A stretch of DNA of 64,000 bases from contig JAJHZJ010000807.1 in the NCBI GenBank assembly GCA_023548195.1, positions 532,420 to 596,419 on the forward strand, in the 5' to 3' direction. The notes under the pieces were generated by a model, which saw only the letters and a list, made by a program, of their open reading frames with translations, did no database searches and was not told the DNA's origin. Positions 56,378 to 64,000 of the stretch are shown piece by piece. Position 1 is the stretch's first letter; the number at the start of each line of letters is the position of its first letter. The position numbers and the translations under genes were made by a program. The DNA is from Bettongia penicillata ogilbyi. Its lineage: Eukaryota; Chordata; Mammalia; Diprotodontia; Potoroidae.

Positions 56378-57020
56378 TTTCCCAGCCAGTTACTTGACTT
56401 CTGAGATTCCTCTCCACCCCCGCCTAGATCTGCACAGCTAGTGCTTGGGATCTGAGATTCAAATGCTGCTCCCCAGCCTCAGGGCTTTCCACGGCAGGTG
56501 CAGCTGCTATTCAATGTGAGCTTAAGTTTTGGTGCTCAGGTTGGGGCACAGCTGCCTCCCAGGCTCAGTTCCTTCAGGGGGTTTATGCGGAGACCTTCAG
56601 TAATGGATCTGAGGTCCTTTCTGCTCTGGGAGCCCAGGTCTGCTGCTGTCCCTGTCTCCACTGCTGCCTCTCGATGGGGCCTGAGTTATGGAGACACCCC
56701 GCTCCCCTCTCAGCCAGCCCAGAAGTCTCTCTCACTGACCTGTAGCACCTGTGGGTGGAGGGACCTTTGCAGCCGCTGGAGGTTCTGTCCCTGAAGCCTT
56801 CTCAGATCTGCCCTTCTGGGGCTGCGCAGCCAGGACTGGGCTCCGTTCTCCGGTGTGCTATGGGCTTTTGGGGTTTGTTTTTCAGGGCTCTCTGGAATGG
56901 AAATCTCCATTCCGTTGCTGCACCACAGCTTGCACTCCTCCAGAATTTGTGGGGAGTTCTTTTTACAGAAAATTTATGGAATGTGCGTTCAGAGCTAGCA
57001 CACATGAGTCTTTCTACTCT

Positions 57021-57030
57021 GCCATCTTGG
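57021..57030 (-). promoter_or_regulatory. YY1-like motif at HAL1 5' end (element B)
   Basis: Element-strand 'ccaagatggc' starts seven bases inside the element. It is the best match of the three to the YY1 consensus (AAGATGGC). In human L1 the equivalent site sets the transcription start. Inference for this element. Confidence 0.55.
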
Positions 57031-57051
57031 CTCCTTTAGTCAATAGTCTTT

Positions 57052-58074
57052 TAAAGTGATAACTCAGTACATGTGTGTTGTTTTATCATTTTTCCAACAT
57101 ACTGGGTTCCTCTTCACCTTTCCCTCTGACTTTTGGGAGAGGGGAGAAGAGATCTCTCTCTCTTCTCCTCTAACTCTCCTTATCCCCCTTAAGAATCAGT
57201 GTAGCATTACTGATAGCACACAGGTGACAATGAGTACCTACGCTTACCTAGACCTATCTCACAATGGGCCGCAAGTCCCTAGTTGTCTTGTCTGCTTTGT
57301 TTCTGTTGACTCAGGTTAACTAAGGTGCCCTCAGATGAAAAAAGATGTCCAAAACTATATTTGATAATAAAAATTCAAACATTAGCCTGATTAACCAGCT
57401 TCTCAGCACTTGTTCTCTGTTTACATACTTTATCCCAAGTTTTCTTTAGGGAGATACTCATTAAATAGATCAGAGAAACTTTTACTTCTCTCTTATTCCA
57501 GTAGCTTAGACAGTGTAGTTTCTTTGAACAATCCTACAGAATGAAGAATGAAATTCCTTGCTTTTTTATGAAGTAATATAAAATGAATCAAACAACTCAA
57601 TAATGCAGTGGGCAAAAGATGACAGAACTGTGATCTTGTGATGGGTATGTCTAACTTGTTCTCTAATTCCAAAATAGCTTTATGTTTTAAGTATCAATCT
57701 CCTTATAATAGCAGGGGTAGATTATATTTACGTTTTAAATATATGTTAACGAACATACAAGATTTTTGTGTTTTAAGCATTCATTTCTCTGTTAGATGGA
57801 ACAAATAATTTTCCTTTAAGTAAGCCTCTTTATATTAATTATCATTCAACAATAGACCTTTTTAATCCTTTTTTAAAGTGGATTTACAAGAAGTAAGACA
57901 TTCCTTTCATGAAAGATGGGTGTCTGAACCCTGGTCTACCTGTTTTATACAGCTATTATCAAATGTAAAGTTTTTAAAATATAAAGAAGAGAAACACATT
58001 TTGTATATGAAATTAATTTATCACACAGTTTTGTTAAAGTGAATATTAAATTTAAGGTAGTAAAATATCAATTA
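57052..58074. other. Unclassified
   Basis: No named element. The 87-codon frame starting at 57056 begins at the element junction and lacks domains. Confidence 0.35.
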
Positions 58075-58219
58075 TGTTAATGAGAGCTAAAGATCTTCCC
58101 CACCTATTAATGGGCCTACTCATTAAGGGAAATTTGATTAGGAGAGATTTGTTTTGTAGGAAGGCCTACATCTTTTGTTAATTTCTAATAAGGCTCTGAT
58201 ATTGCTAGTCAGATGCCCT

Positions 58220-58341
58220 GAAAATTATGTATGTATGTATGTATGCATGTACAGATAGATAGATGGATAGATAGATAGATAGACTGATATATAGGTAGAC
58301 AGATGGATGGATGGATGGATGGATAGATAGATAGATAGATG

Positions 58342-58391
<50 letters not shown>

Positions 58392-58449
58392 CTGATATAT
58401 AGGTAGACAGATGGATGGATGGATGGATGGATAGATAGATAGATAGATG

Positions 58450-58500
<51 letters not shown>

Positions 58501-58585
58501 GATAGATGGATAAAGAAGTAGGTATATCTACATAAAGATATAGGTATATAGATATATAGATAGATAGAGATATAGGTATATATTC
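58220..58585. repeat. GATA/GATG array with 108-bp tandem duplication
   Basis: A compound (TATG), (GATA) and (GATG) array. Within it, 58281-58388 and 58389-58496 are consecutive 108-bp units, each starting 'agactgatatataggtagac', followed by a GATG run, a GATA run, a single 'gatgg' and another GATA run. The copies appear identical. The 132-codon minus frame (Tyr-Leu-Ser-Ile) is an artefact of the array. Confidence 0.95.
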
Positions 58586-58834
58586 TGTGTAGTGTTTGTT
58601 TGGCCAAATGAGACTCTTGGTAGCTGCTAAGGAGCTCCGTGGCTTTGGATGTTGGTGTTTCTCTCTCTGGTAACTGTGTTTTTATGTAATGGCCAGATAG
58701 TTGGATCTATTTGTTGATGTTTGATGTATGTTTTACTTATAGTTAGACAGAAGCCCTATCTATTGGTCTCTATTTCTCTACTTGTATTTTTTCTGCAGTT
58801 CAGGGTACTGACTTTTTCCCCTGAACTAAGTGAA

Positions 58835-58945
58835 GATATATACATATATACATATATACATATACACACATACATATATGTACATACACACATATATGTA
58901 TATATTTGTGTATATATGTGTGTATATGTATGTGTATATATACAC
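58835..58945. repeat. (TATACA)n-like microsatellite
   Basis: 'gatatatacatatatacata' followed by TATACA and TATGTG variants. Lies at the position where copies 1 and 2 of the LTR-like repeat have 'gtgaatatatatgt' or 'gtgaatgatatatgta', so it probably grew from that short AT stretch. Confidence 0.8.
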
Positions 58946-59058
58946 ATTTTAATTAAAGGTATTATTGACCCCTCAAAAGTTGCTTTGCTAATAGAAAAGC
59001 AACTCTAAAAACCTGTACAGCAGGCCCTCCTGTGTATGCTGGAGTCCTTGTTACTACA

Positions 59059-59210
59059 GATAAGTAGTACCCAAACTGCCCTGTTGTTCTGTATATAATT
59101 TTGTTAGACCCTTGAAACTTAAAGCCAAAAAATGAAATGTTTTAAAGGGACCCTACTCTAGGAAGGCAATATATTCATAAATAAGCCACACATAGCTATA
59201 GAGCTGTGTG
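59059..59210. other. Unclassified
   Basis: Spacer between the LTR-like repeat and a microsatellite. Nothing recognised. Confidence 0.3.
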
Positions 59211-59385
59211 TGTTTTGTGTATATGTGCACACATGTATATAAGTGTATATGTGCATGTGCAATATACATATATACAGTATCATATGTTAATTTATTATAT
59301 ACAGGTATACATATATACATATATGTATATATATAAATACATACATATATATGCATATATGTGTGCATACATACCCACACACATA
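59211..59385. repeat. TA/TG-rich microsatellite
   Basis: 'tgtgtatatgtgcacacatg', 'acatatatacatatatgtat', 'atatatataaatacatacat', 'atatgcatatatgtgtgcat'. Tyr/Ile/Cys-rich frames on both strands are artefacts. Confidence 0.8.
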
Positions 59386-59389
59386 AATG

Positions 59390-59548
59390 CACCATGATGC
59401 AACATGACATAGTATAAAGAGGTCCAATCTTGGATGATGGAAAACCTAGTATCTAGTACCCATGAAGTTGACTTCATGAGACTGGACAAAATTCTCTAAG
59501 AGTTACAGAGGAAGTGGTGACCTGCATTGGTATAGGAAGCTATGTGTG
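59390..59548 (+). mobile_element. Marsupial SINE, 3' variant
   Basis: 'atgacatagtataaagaggt', 'cttggatgatggaaaaccta', 'cttcatgagactggacaaaa', 'ttctctaagagttacagagg', 'aagtggtgacctgcattggt'. Same variant as 33230-33460 with the 'gcagagaaggtgctgacctgcattgg' ending. Confidence 0.6.
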
Positions 59549-59614
59549 TGTGGGTGCGTTTATTTACTTTTTTGGCTACTAGATCCCTATATTTTGGTTA
59601 CTATATCACATCTA

Positions 59615-59710
59615 CATCTATATATACACATACATGTGTGTGTATTATATATATATAGAGAGAGAGAGAGAGAGTATATGCATGTATGTGTGTATGTATG
59701 CATGTATTGC
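59615..59710. repeat. TA/GA/TATG compound microsatellite
   Basis: 'tatatatatatagagagaga' followed by 'gtatgcatgtattg'. Imperfect. Confidence 0.7.
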
Positions 59711-59879
59711 TAATTCAGATGCAGATTTTGAGTACACTTAAATATATAGGTGCTTCGGGCGGAAGGTGATGTTGGAAGGTTGTTTGTTTTCCATGAACCT
59801 CTCTAGTCAAGTCTTCTCCATCTTGTAGTTGAGATATTGACTTTTCTGAAAAGCAAATTCATTTTTTGTGTGTTTATTG

Positions 59880-59930
59880 AGATATATATATATAATATAT
59901 ATGTATATAAATGTATATATATTAAATTGA
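59880..59930. repeat. (TA)n tract
   Basis: 'gatatatatatataatatat' and 'atgtatataaatgtatatat'. Short. Confidence 0.7.
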
Positions 59931-60132
59931 ACTTAGTAAAAATCATTTTTTTCTTATTATTAAGAGCTTTTTGAATCCTGATTCTGTTACCTTTCACTCT
60001 CACAAATTTGATAGCTATACATTTTTAAAGCTATTTTAAAGCTATTTTCTATTCAGTTAGTAGATGAACGTCATAAATAGAACAGTACCGAGGTCAGAAC
60101 CTTCCAGTATTCCATTAGAGATTCTCACTCTC

Positions 60133-60264
60133 TTAAATTTTTAAGAGACCTTTGAAATGGTCTAACGTAACATAGTCATTCTGTAAATGATCAAAATATG
60201 ACCCAGATAGATTTCACCAAAATCTTGTAGGTCAGCTTGGGATTCAAATCCAGATTCTCTGACT
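60133..60264 (-). repeat. 132-bp local duplication, copy 1 (reverse MIR-like)
   Basis: Aligns without indel to 60588-60719 (offset 455), with six mismatches over 132 bases. Starts 'ttaaatttttaagagacctt' and ends 'cagattctctgact'. The sequence itself resembles a reverse MIR-type SINE ('gggattcaaatccagattct'). Confidence 0.85.
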
Positions 60265-60394
60265 GGTTCATTACTCAACACTTTCAAATCTGAAGTAGTC
60301 AGCCACTTCCAAACCCACCTACTATATTGTTATTCACATAACTCCTCTTTATTGTGGGTGTATTATAATAACTTTTTTTAAATCAAATCCCTTG

Positions 60395-60500
60395 TTAAAA
60401 GTTATTGGTACAGAGAAAAAACACTGGATTTGGGGCAGAAAACATGAATGTACATCCTGCTTCTTCCATTTATTAACTCACTATTCTGTGGACTTCCATA
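60395..60500 (+). mobile_element. SINE trace
   Basis: 'ggtacagagaaaaaacactg', 'gatttggggcagaaaacatg', 'cctgcttcttccatttatta'. Weak plus-strand SINE left half lying between the two 132-bp copies. Confidence 0.4.
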
Positions 60501-60587
60501 GAAAAAGATTAACGCTGTCCAAAAACTGAAGTTAGTTTAACTTATTTATTCTTAACAAACTAGTATTAGGTTATAGGATTATAGGAT

Positions 60588-60719
60588 TTAAATTTTTAAG
60601 AGACCTTTGGACTGGTCTAACATAACATAGTCATTCTGTAAACGAACAAAATATGACCCAGATAGCTTTCACCAAAATCTTGTAGGTCAGCTTGGGATTC
60701 AAATCCAGATTCTCTGACT
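60588..60719 (-). repeat. 132-bp local duplication, copy 2 (reverse MIR-like)
   Basis: Second copy of 60133-60264, about 95% identical, same orientation. After its end the reverse MIR continues as 'tcaaatattaagttctcttc', while copy 1 continues differently, so this copy may be the original. Confidence 0.85.
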
Positions 60720-61200
60720 TCAAATATTAAGTTCTCTTCTCTTCAGCACATTAAATACTGTAAATTATGTACCATGTTGTTTACATGGCACTGACTCCAT
60801 CAAGTAATTCACAGTCTAATGCTACCCCAGTTCTCCAATGGATTTGTTATCTCAATCGTCTAGGAATGAACTCCGTTGATACAGAAACCACATTATGCCT
60901 GCCTGTCCTGTGTAGCTTTTGTCCATGCCCTGGAATAAATTTACCAAAAAGAAAAAGTTATACAAAATGTTCTGGGAATTTATTTCCTATTCTTTTGATA
61001 TTGTATGAATACCAACAAAATAAAAAAAATGATTGCACAAGGAAGAGCGAGATGAATATGAAGAAGTCCAGAGAAAATACCATAAGAAAATTGGAACTGA
61101 GTAATAATTTCCATGAAAGGGCACAAGCAAAGGTATCATAATGGTAACAGCACATGAACTGGTCCAGATGGATACGGTAGCATTGGATCCAGACATGGGA
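60720..61200. other. Unclassified
   Basis: Holds a 124-codon plus frame (60767-61141). Its composition is unremarkable, it has no domain that I recognise, and no promoter or splice context supports it. Confidence 0.3.
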
Positions 61201-61565
61201 GAAAGGAAAAAAAATAAAAATACTGGGTGTAGGGTAGTAAAATTTTTCAGTAACTTAGAAGGTATAAAATGACCTAGATTGATAAAAGACTGAAAAGTTA
61301 TATGGTAACCAGATATAGAGAACCTTCCATTTTACTAAAAAAATACTTTATTCAATAGGTATTGGGGAACTACTGAAAAGTATTTGAGACTAGCTAAATG
61401 ATTGAAATAGTATATTAGGGAGACAAACTGGTTGATAGTAAAGGCGATTAAATTGTAGAGGGATAGATTAAAGGTAAAATGGCTAGTTCTTATGTTATTG
61501 AAATAATCTAGGCAAGAGAAAATCATGGTATGAACTGTCTTGTCATCTTTAGTAGAGGTCCATGT
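61201..61565 (+). mobile_element. Ancient dispersed repeat, internal part
   Basis: 'tattagggagacaaactggt', 'aaaatggctagttcttatgt', 'tattgaaataatctaggcaa', 'gagaaaatcatggtatgaac'. Parallels 39175-39560 and 51590-51680. Its left edge is unclear. Confidence 0.45.
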
Positions 61566-61775
61566 CCATGAATGAGAAACCCACAGGACTCTTTCATGAA
61601 GCCTTTTTGTCAACTCCTTTTTCTTGGAGATTTCAGTAAACCTCATGGGTCTAACAATCATTTCTGTAGAGAAGATCCCTATAGACATACCAGCCTCTTA
61701 CCTTTTGAGAATTAGTTCTGCATCAACAATTGCCATCAACAATGGGGTGTTTCCAATTGGATGTCCCTAAGTAGC
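61566..61775. other. Unclassified
   Basis: Includes a small tandem echo at 61720-61745 ('catcaacaattgc' then 'catcaacaatggg'). Confidence 0.3.
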
Positions 61776-61779
61776 GCAA

Positions 61780-61940
61780 CGTTAATGAGAATCAGAGGAT
61801 TCGGATTCAAATGTTCCCTCTTATATATATCTCATGTCTCTTCTCTGGGGCTCCATTTCCTCTTCCCAAAATAAGAAAGTTTGAAAGAATTGGCCTCTGA
61901 GGTCCTTTCTAGCTCTAAATCTCTGATTCTGTCTTAAAGT
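61780..61940 (+). mobile_element. SINE/MIR-type copy
   Basis: 'gagaatcagaggattcggat', 'tcaaatgttccctcttatat', 'ggggctccatttcctcttcc', then 'ttggcctctgaggtcctttc', 'tagctctaaatctctgattc'. The 3' module is particularly clear. Confidence 0.7.
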
Positions 61941-62009
61941 CAACATTTTCAAAATAGAACTCATTTTATTTCTTCCTAAACCTTTCTGCTTTTCTCTTGA
62001 AGGTATAGC

Positions 62010-62560
62010 ATCTTCTTTCAATATCACTAATGCTTCATTCTACTTCATTTCCATTCACATCTAATTAATTATTCTTGTTGTTTCTCCACAAAATTTCTCA
62101 CATTCATCCTCATCTCGATTGCAGTAGACTCCCAGAATTTAGTTTTCTCCTTTTCCAACACATCCTGAAAAAAAAAATCAAATTGCTGTTTCCAATGTAT
62201 AGATCTGTTATGTCCATCCCATGTTCAAGAAACTATACTGGTTTTCAACTTATTCTGAATAAAATGGATACTCCTCTTTGACATCTTCACAATCTGTTTA
62301 TAGGCTTCCTGACCATATATTATTCAGTGTCATCCATTCTACTCTAGTATGTCGACTTGCTTTCTTTGTCCCATTCACAACATTCCATCTTCTATCTTCA
62401 TGTCTCTAGAAATATTACCTCCATTCCTGGGATGCATTCCTTCCTCAACTTTGCCTTTTACAATATCTAGCATCTTCAAGATTCAGCTAAAGTGGCAATT
62501 CCATATAATTCTCTCCTTACCAGTTGCTCATTACCTAATGAAATTGTTTTGTATTTACAT
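62010..62560 (+). mobile_element. L2-type LINE 3' region
   Basis: 'gaataaaatggatactcctc', 'cttcacaatctgtttatagg', 'cattccatcttctatcttca', 'cattcctgggatgcattcct', 'agattcagctaaagtggcaa'. Same ordered blocks as the L2 copy at 23.4 kb. A 104-codon frame (62349-62663) runs through it and is not a host gene. Confidence 0.6.
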
Positions 62561-62564
62561 TATA

Positions 62565-62768
62565 TACCCATCAGGTGGTGCAGAGTATAAAACACTGGAC
62601 TTGATTTCAGGAAGAACTGAGCTTGAATCCAGCCACGGATTTTTCTACTTACACAAATCTTAATACCTCAAAGTCTCAATTTTCTCATTTATAAAAAAGC
62701 AATAATAACATCTACAGTTGTGATAAGGTTAAAAATGATAACATTTGTAATAAATACTTTTGCAATAT
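62565..62768 (+). mobile_element. tRNA-like SINE inserted in L2
   Basis: 'catcaggtggtgcagagtat', 'aaaacactggacttgatttc', 'gagcttgaatccagccacgg', 'ctcaattttctcatttataa', 'aatgataacatttgtaataa'. The A-box region 'ggtggtgcagagtat' is still visible. Sits between the body and tail of one L2 copy. Confidence 0.7.
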
Positions 62769-62769
62769 A

Positions 62770-62920
62770 TTTTATCTACTTATTATTTCATGTCATCTTC
62801 TCCATGTCGAATATAAACATTTTGAAGCCAGTGAATATTTAGTTGTTTGCTTTATATACCCATTTTCTAACAATAATTAGTATGGTGTAGATGCTGAATA
62901 AATACTTTTTAACTGACGAA
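62770..62920 (+). mobile_element. L2-type 3' tail
   Basis: 'atcttctccatgtcgaatat', 'aaacattttgaagccagtga', 'gatgctgaataaatactttt'. Continuation of 62010-62560 after the SINE. Confidence 0.55.
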
Positions 62921-63034
62921 CCTTCTCCTTTCCTTTGTTTCTCAAACCAGGATAACTTTATTGGCAAGTCAACTGAAGGATTTCTCTCTTGCTTTGCATT
63001 TAGGAAATAACTTTAAAAATTAGAAGCAAAGATT

Positions 63035-63195
63035 TAGAGCTAGGAGGCATTGTTTAATTTAACTTTTTAAATTTTCAAATGAGAAAACTAAATCCCAGAG
63101 ATATTAAGTGATTTGCCCAAATCCACAAATGGTTAGAATGTTTGGCATCTTACTCCAAATCTATCAATTATTACACTCTATCAAGCTTCCTGAGA
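63035..63195 (-). mobile_element. MIR relic, reverse
   Basis: 'ttttcaaatgagaaaactaa', 'atcccagagatattaagtga', 'tttgcccaaatccacaaatg', 'ttactccaaatctatcaatt'. Ordered reverse blocks. Confidence 0.6.
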
Positions 63196-64000
63196 TTTAT
63201 TTATTTAACTGTGACCATAAATTATGACAAGTTGGGGCCAACCAATGTTAGTTTAAATCCTGAACAAAATCTTTTGAAAAAAAAAAAAAAAACCAACAAA
63301 AATATTTTCTCCATTTGACCAAAATCAAGGTGAGATCAGATAATTAAAGCAACTCTAAATAGGGAGGGATTTTCTGCCTACAGACAATTACCTTAGACAT
63401 AAATTTAGACTTTTAATCCTTGCCATTTAAGCTACCTATATGGCTTAATGAGGTCCTAGATGGAGGCAGTCCTGTTTTTCACAGCATAAACACATCACCA
63501 GGAGAGATGCTCAAGACAATAAAAATACTATTTTTCTAACTGTTTATTTTGTAGCTTCACGTATTTGAATGGGACAATTGCATTGTAATTAAATAGAATG
63601 AAAACTGGGTCTCCAAAGCTTTGCTGTATAAAGAGTCAGCAATTACAGGACTAAGGCATTAACCTTTAAAAAGACTCCCTTTCCATGAAACACTTCCATC
63701 AATGTTCATTATGAACCTTTTGGTGGGACAGTAATCTTATTGTACTTGTTGTTGCTTGGTTATAAATCAATAGGCACTGGGCTGCAGAAACTCTTTTAGA
63801 GAGGCAATCAAAGAAAACAAATGTCTATTGCTAATATCAGCCCTTTATTTACTTAAGTTCAAGAGTTTTCCTGTCTGTGTACCTGACCAGAAAGGATAAC
63901 AAACCTCGCCCTTTCCTACTTAGGTCCCTTACTCTCAACTAATCATCATCCCACAGTGACCAGGGGGTGAAAATCAGAAAAATCACCATGCTTGGATTTT
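63196..64000. other. Unclassified, repeat-poor
   Basis: No recognised element apart from an A run at 63276-63290. 63540-63960 reads as unique sequence and could include conserved non-coding DNA. No gene evidence to the window edge. Confidence 0.4.

Larger units (their letters stand above)
54186..57036 (-). mobile_element. HAL1-type (ORF1-only) L1 element B
   Basis: Complete element of about 2.85 kb. 5' end at 57036 (element-strand 'ggagccaagatggcagagta'), 5' UTR of about 660 bp, ORF1 pseudogene (55276-56377), 3' UTR of about 1 kb with (GT)n at 55070-55140, L1-like terminus, and an A-rich tail followed by an (AC)n run (54186-54230 on the plus strand as GT). It is bounded by a perfect 15-bp target-site duplication 'tagtcaatagtcttt' at 54171-54185 and 57037-57051. 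No ORF2. It appears closely related to element A throughout. Frames of 60-102 codons in its 5' UTR are not genes. Confidence 0.92.
58075..59058 (+). mobile_element. LTR-like repeat, copy 3, expanded by microsatellites
   Basis: Same order as copies 1 and 2: 'agatcttccccacctattaa', 'tttgttttgtaggaaggcct', 'gtagtgtttgtttggccaaa', 'tctctctggtaactgtgttt', 'tgcagttcagggtactgact', 'ttgacccctcaaaagttgct', 'ggccctcctgtgtatgctgg'. Begins TGTTAA and ends TACTACA. Two low-complexity tracts (58220-58585 and 58835-58945) interrupt it and account for most of its extra length. No matching 5-bp flanks found. Confidence 0.55.

Noticed and set aside
60767..61141. 124-codon plus-strand frame
   Set aside because: No recognisable domain, no promoter or splice context, and surrounded by repeat relics. 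Length is within what chance allows over 64 kb.

Overview
This window looks like AT-rich, gene-poor marsupial chromosomal DNA. Short-tailed opossum (Monodelphis) is my best guess from memory of its repeats, but an Australian marsupial cannot be excluded. The evidence is the repeat content: L1 copies with marsupial-type ORF1 and ORF2 sequence, L1-derived elements that carry only ORF1 (HAL1 type), a tRNA-like SINE with a 'GGTGGTGCAGTGGATAGAG' head, many MIR/CORE-SINE relics in both orientations, L2 and CR1/L3 relics, LTR-like copies and long tetranucleotide arrays. I found no host protein-coding gene, rRNA, tRNA, bacterial operon or CRISPR array. The longest open frames are retrotransposon remnants, low-complexity translations (Leu/Ser, Tyr-Leu-Ser-Ile, Lys-Glu-Arg) or chance frames.

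Layout. 1-16.0 kb: old SINE, MIR, L1 and L2 pieces, a three-unit minisatellite (2351-2448), a dispersed repeat present as an inverted pair (8.45 and 9.8 kb), a decayed LINE of a non-L1 clade (11.03-11.93 kb) and LTR-like copy 1 (12.0-12.53 kb). 16.0-22.05 kb: two ORF1-only elements, D (+) and A (-). 23.2-28.1 kb: a GATA array, an L2 tail, a 5'-truncated L1 with an 18-bp target-site duplication, and a CT array. 28.1-30.9 kb: a largely repeat-free stretch. 30.87-31.9 kb: interleaved inverted repeats, a TTTC array, a SINE and an L2 tail. 32-35.7 kb: CR1, SINE, L1 and L2 relics. 35.68-38.29 kb: ORF1-only element C (-). 38.7-42 kb: three L1 pieces, one holding a perfect 56-bp palindrome. 46.0 and 58.1 kb: LTR-like copies 2 and 3. 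54.19-57.04 kb: ORF1-only element B (-) with a perfect 15-bp target-site duplication. 57-64 kb: microsatellites, a local 132-bp duplication and L2/SINE relics.

How the parts relate. The ORF1-only elements depend on reverse transcriptase supplied by L1. All four here keep their 5' ends, while every ORF2-bearing L1 piece is truncated. Three of the four keep a YY1-like motif at the transcription start. No previously undescribed biological system is evident. The most unusual items are structural: the 56-bp palindrome, the X-Y-X'-Y' inverted repeats, a 108-bp duplication inside a GATA array, a 72-bp tandem unit in a HAL1 5' UTR, and a possible 3' transduction. Repeat names come from my recognition of the sequence, not from a database search. 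Boundaries are approximate unless a target-site duplication is given.
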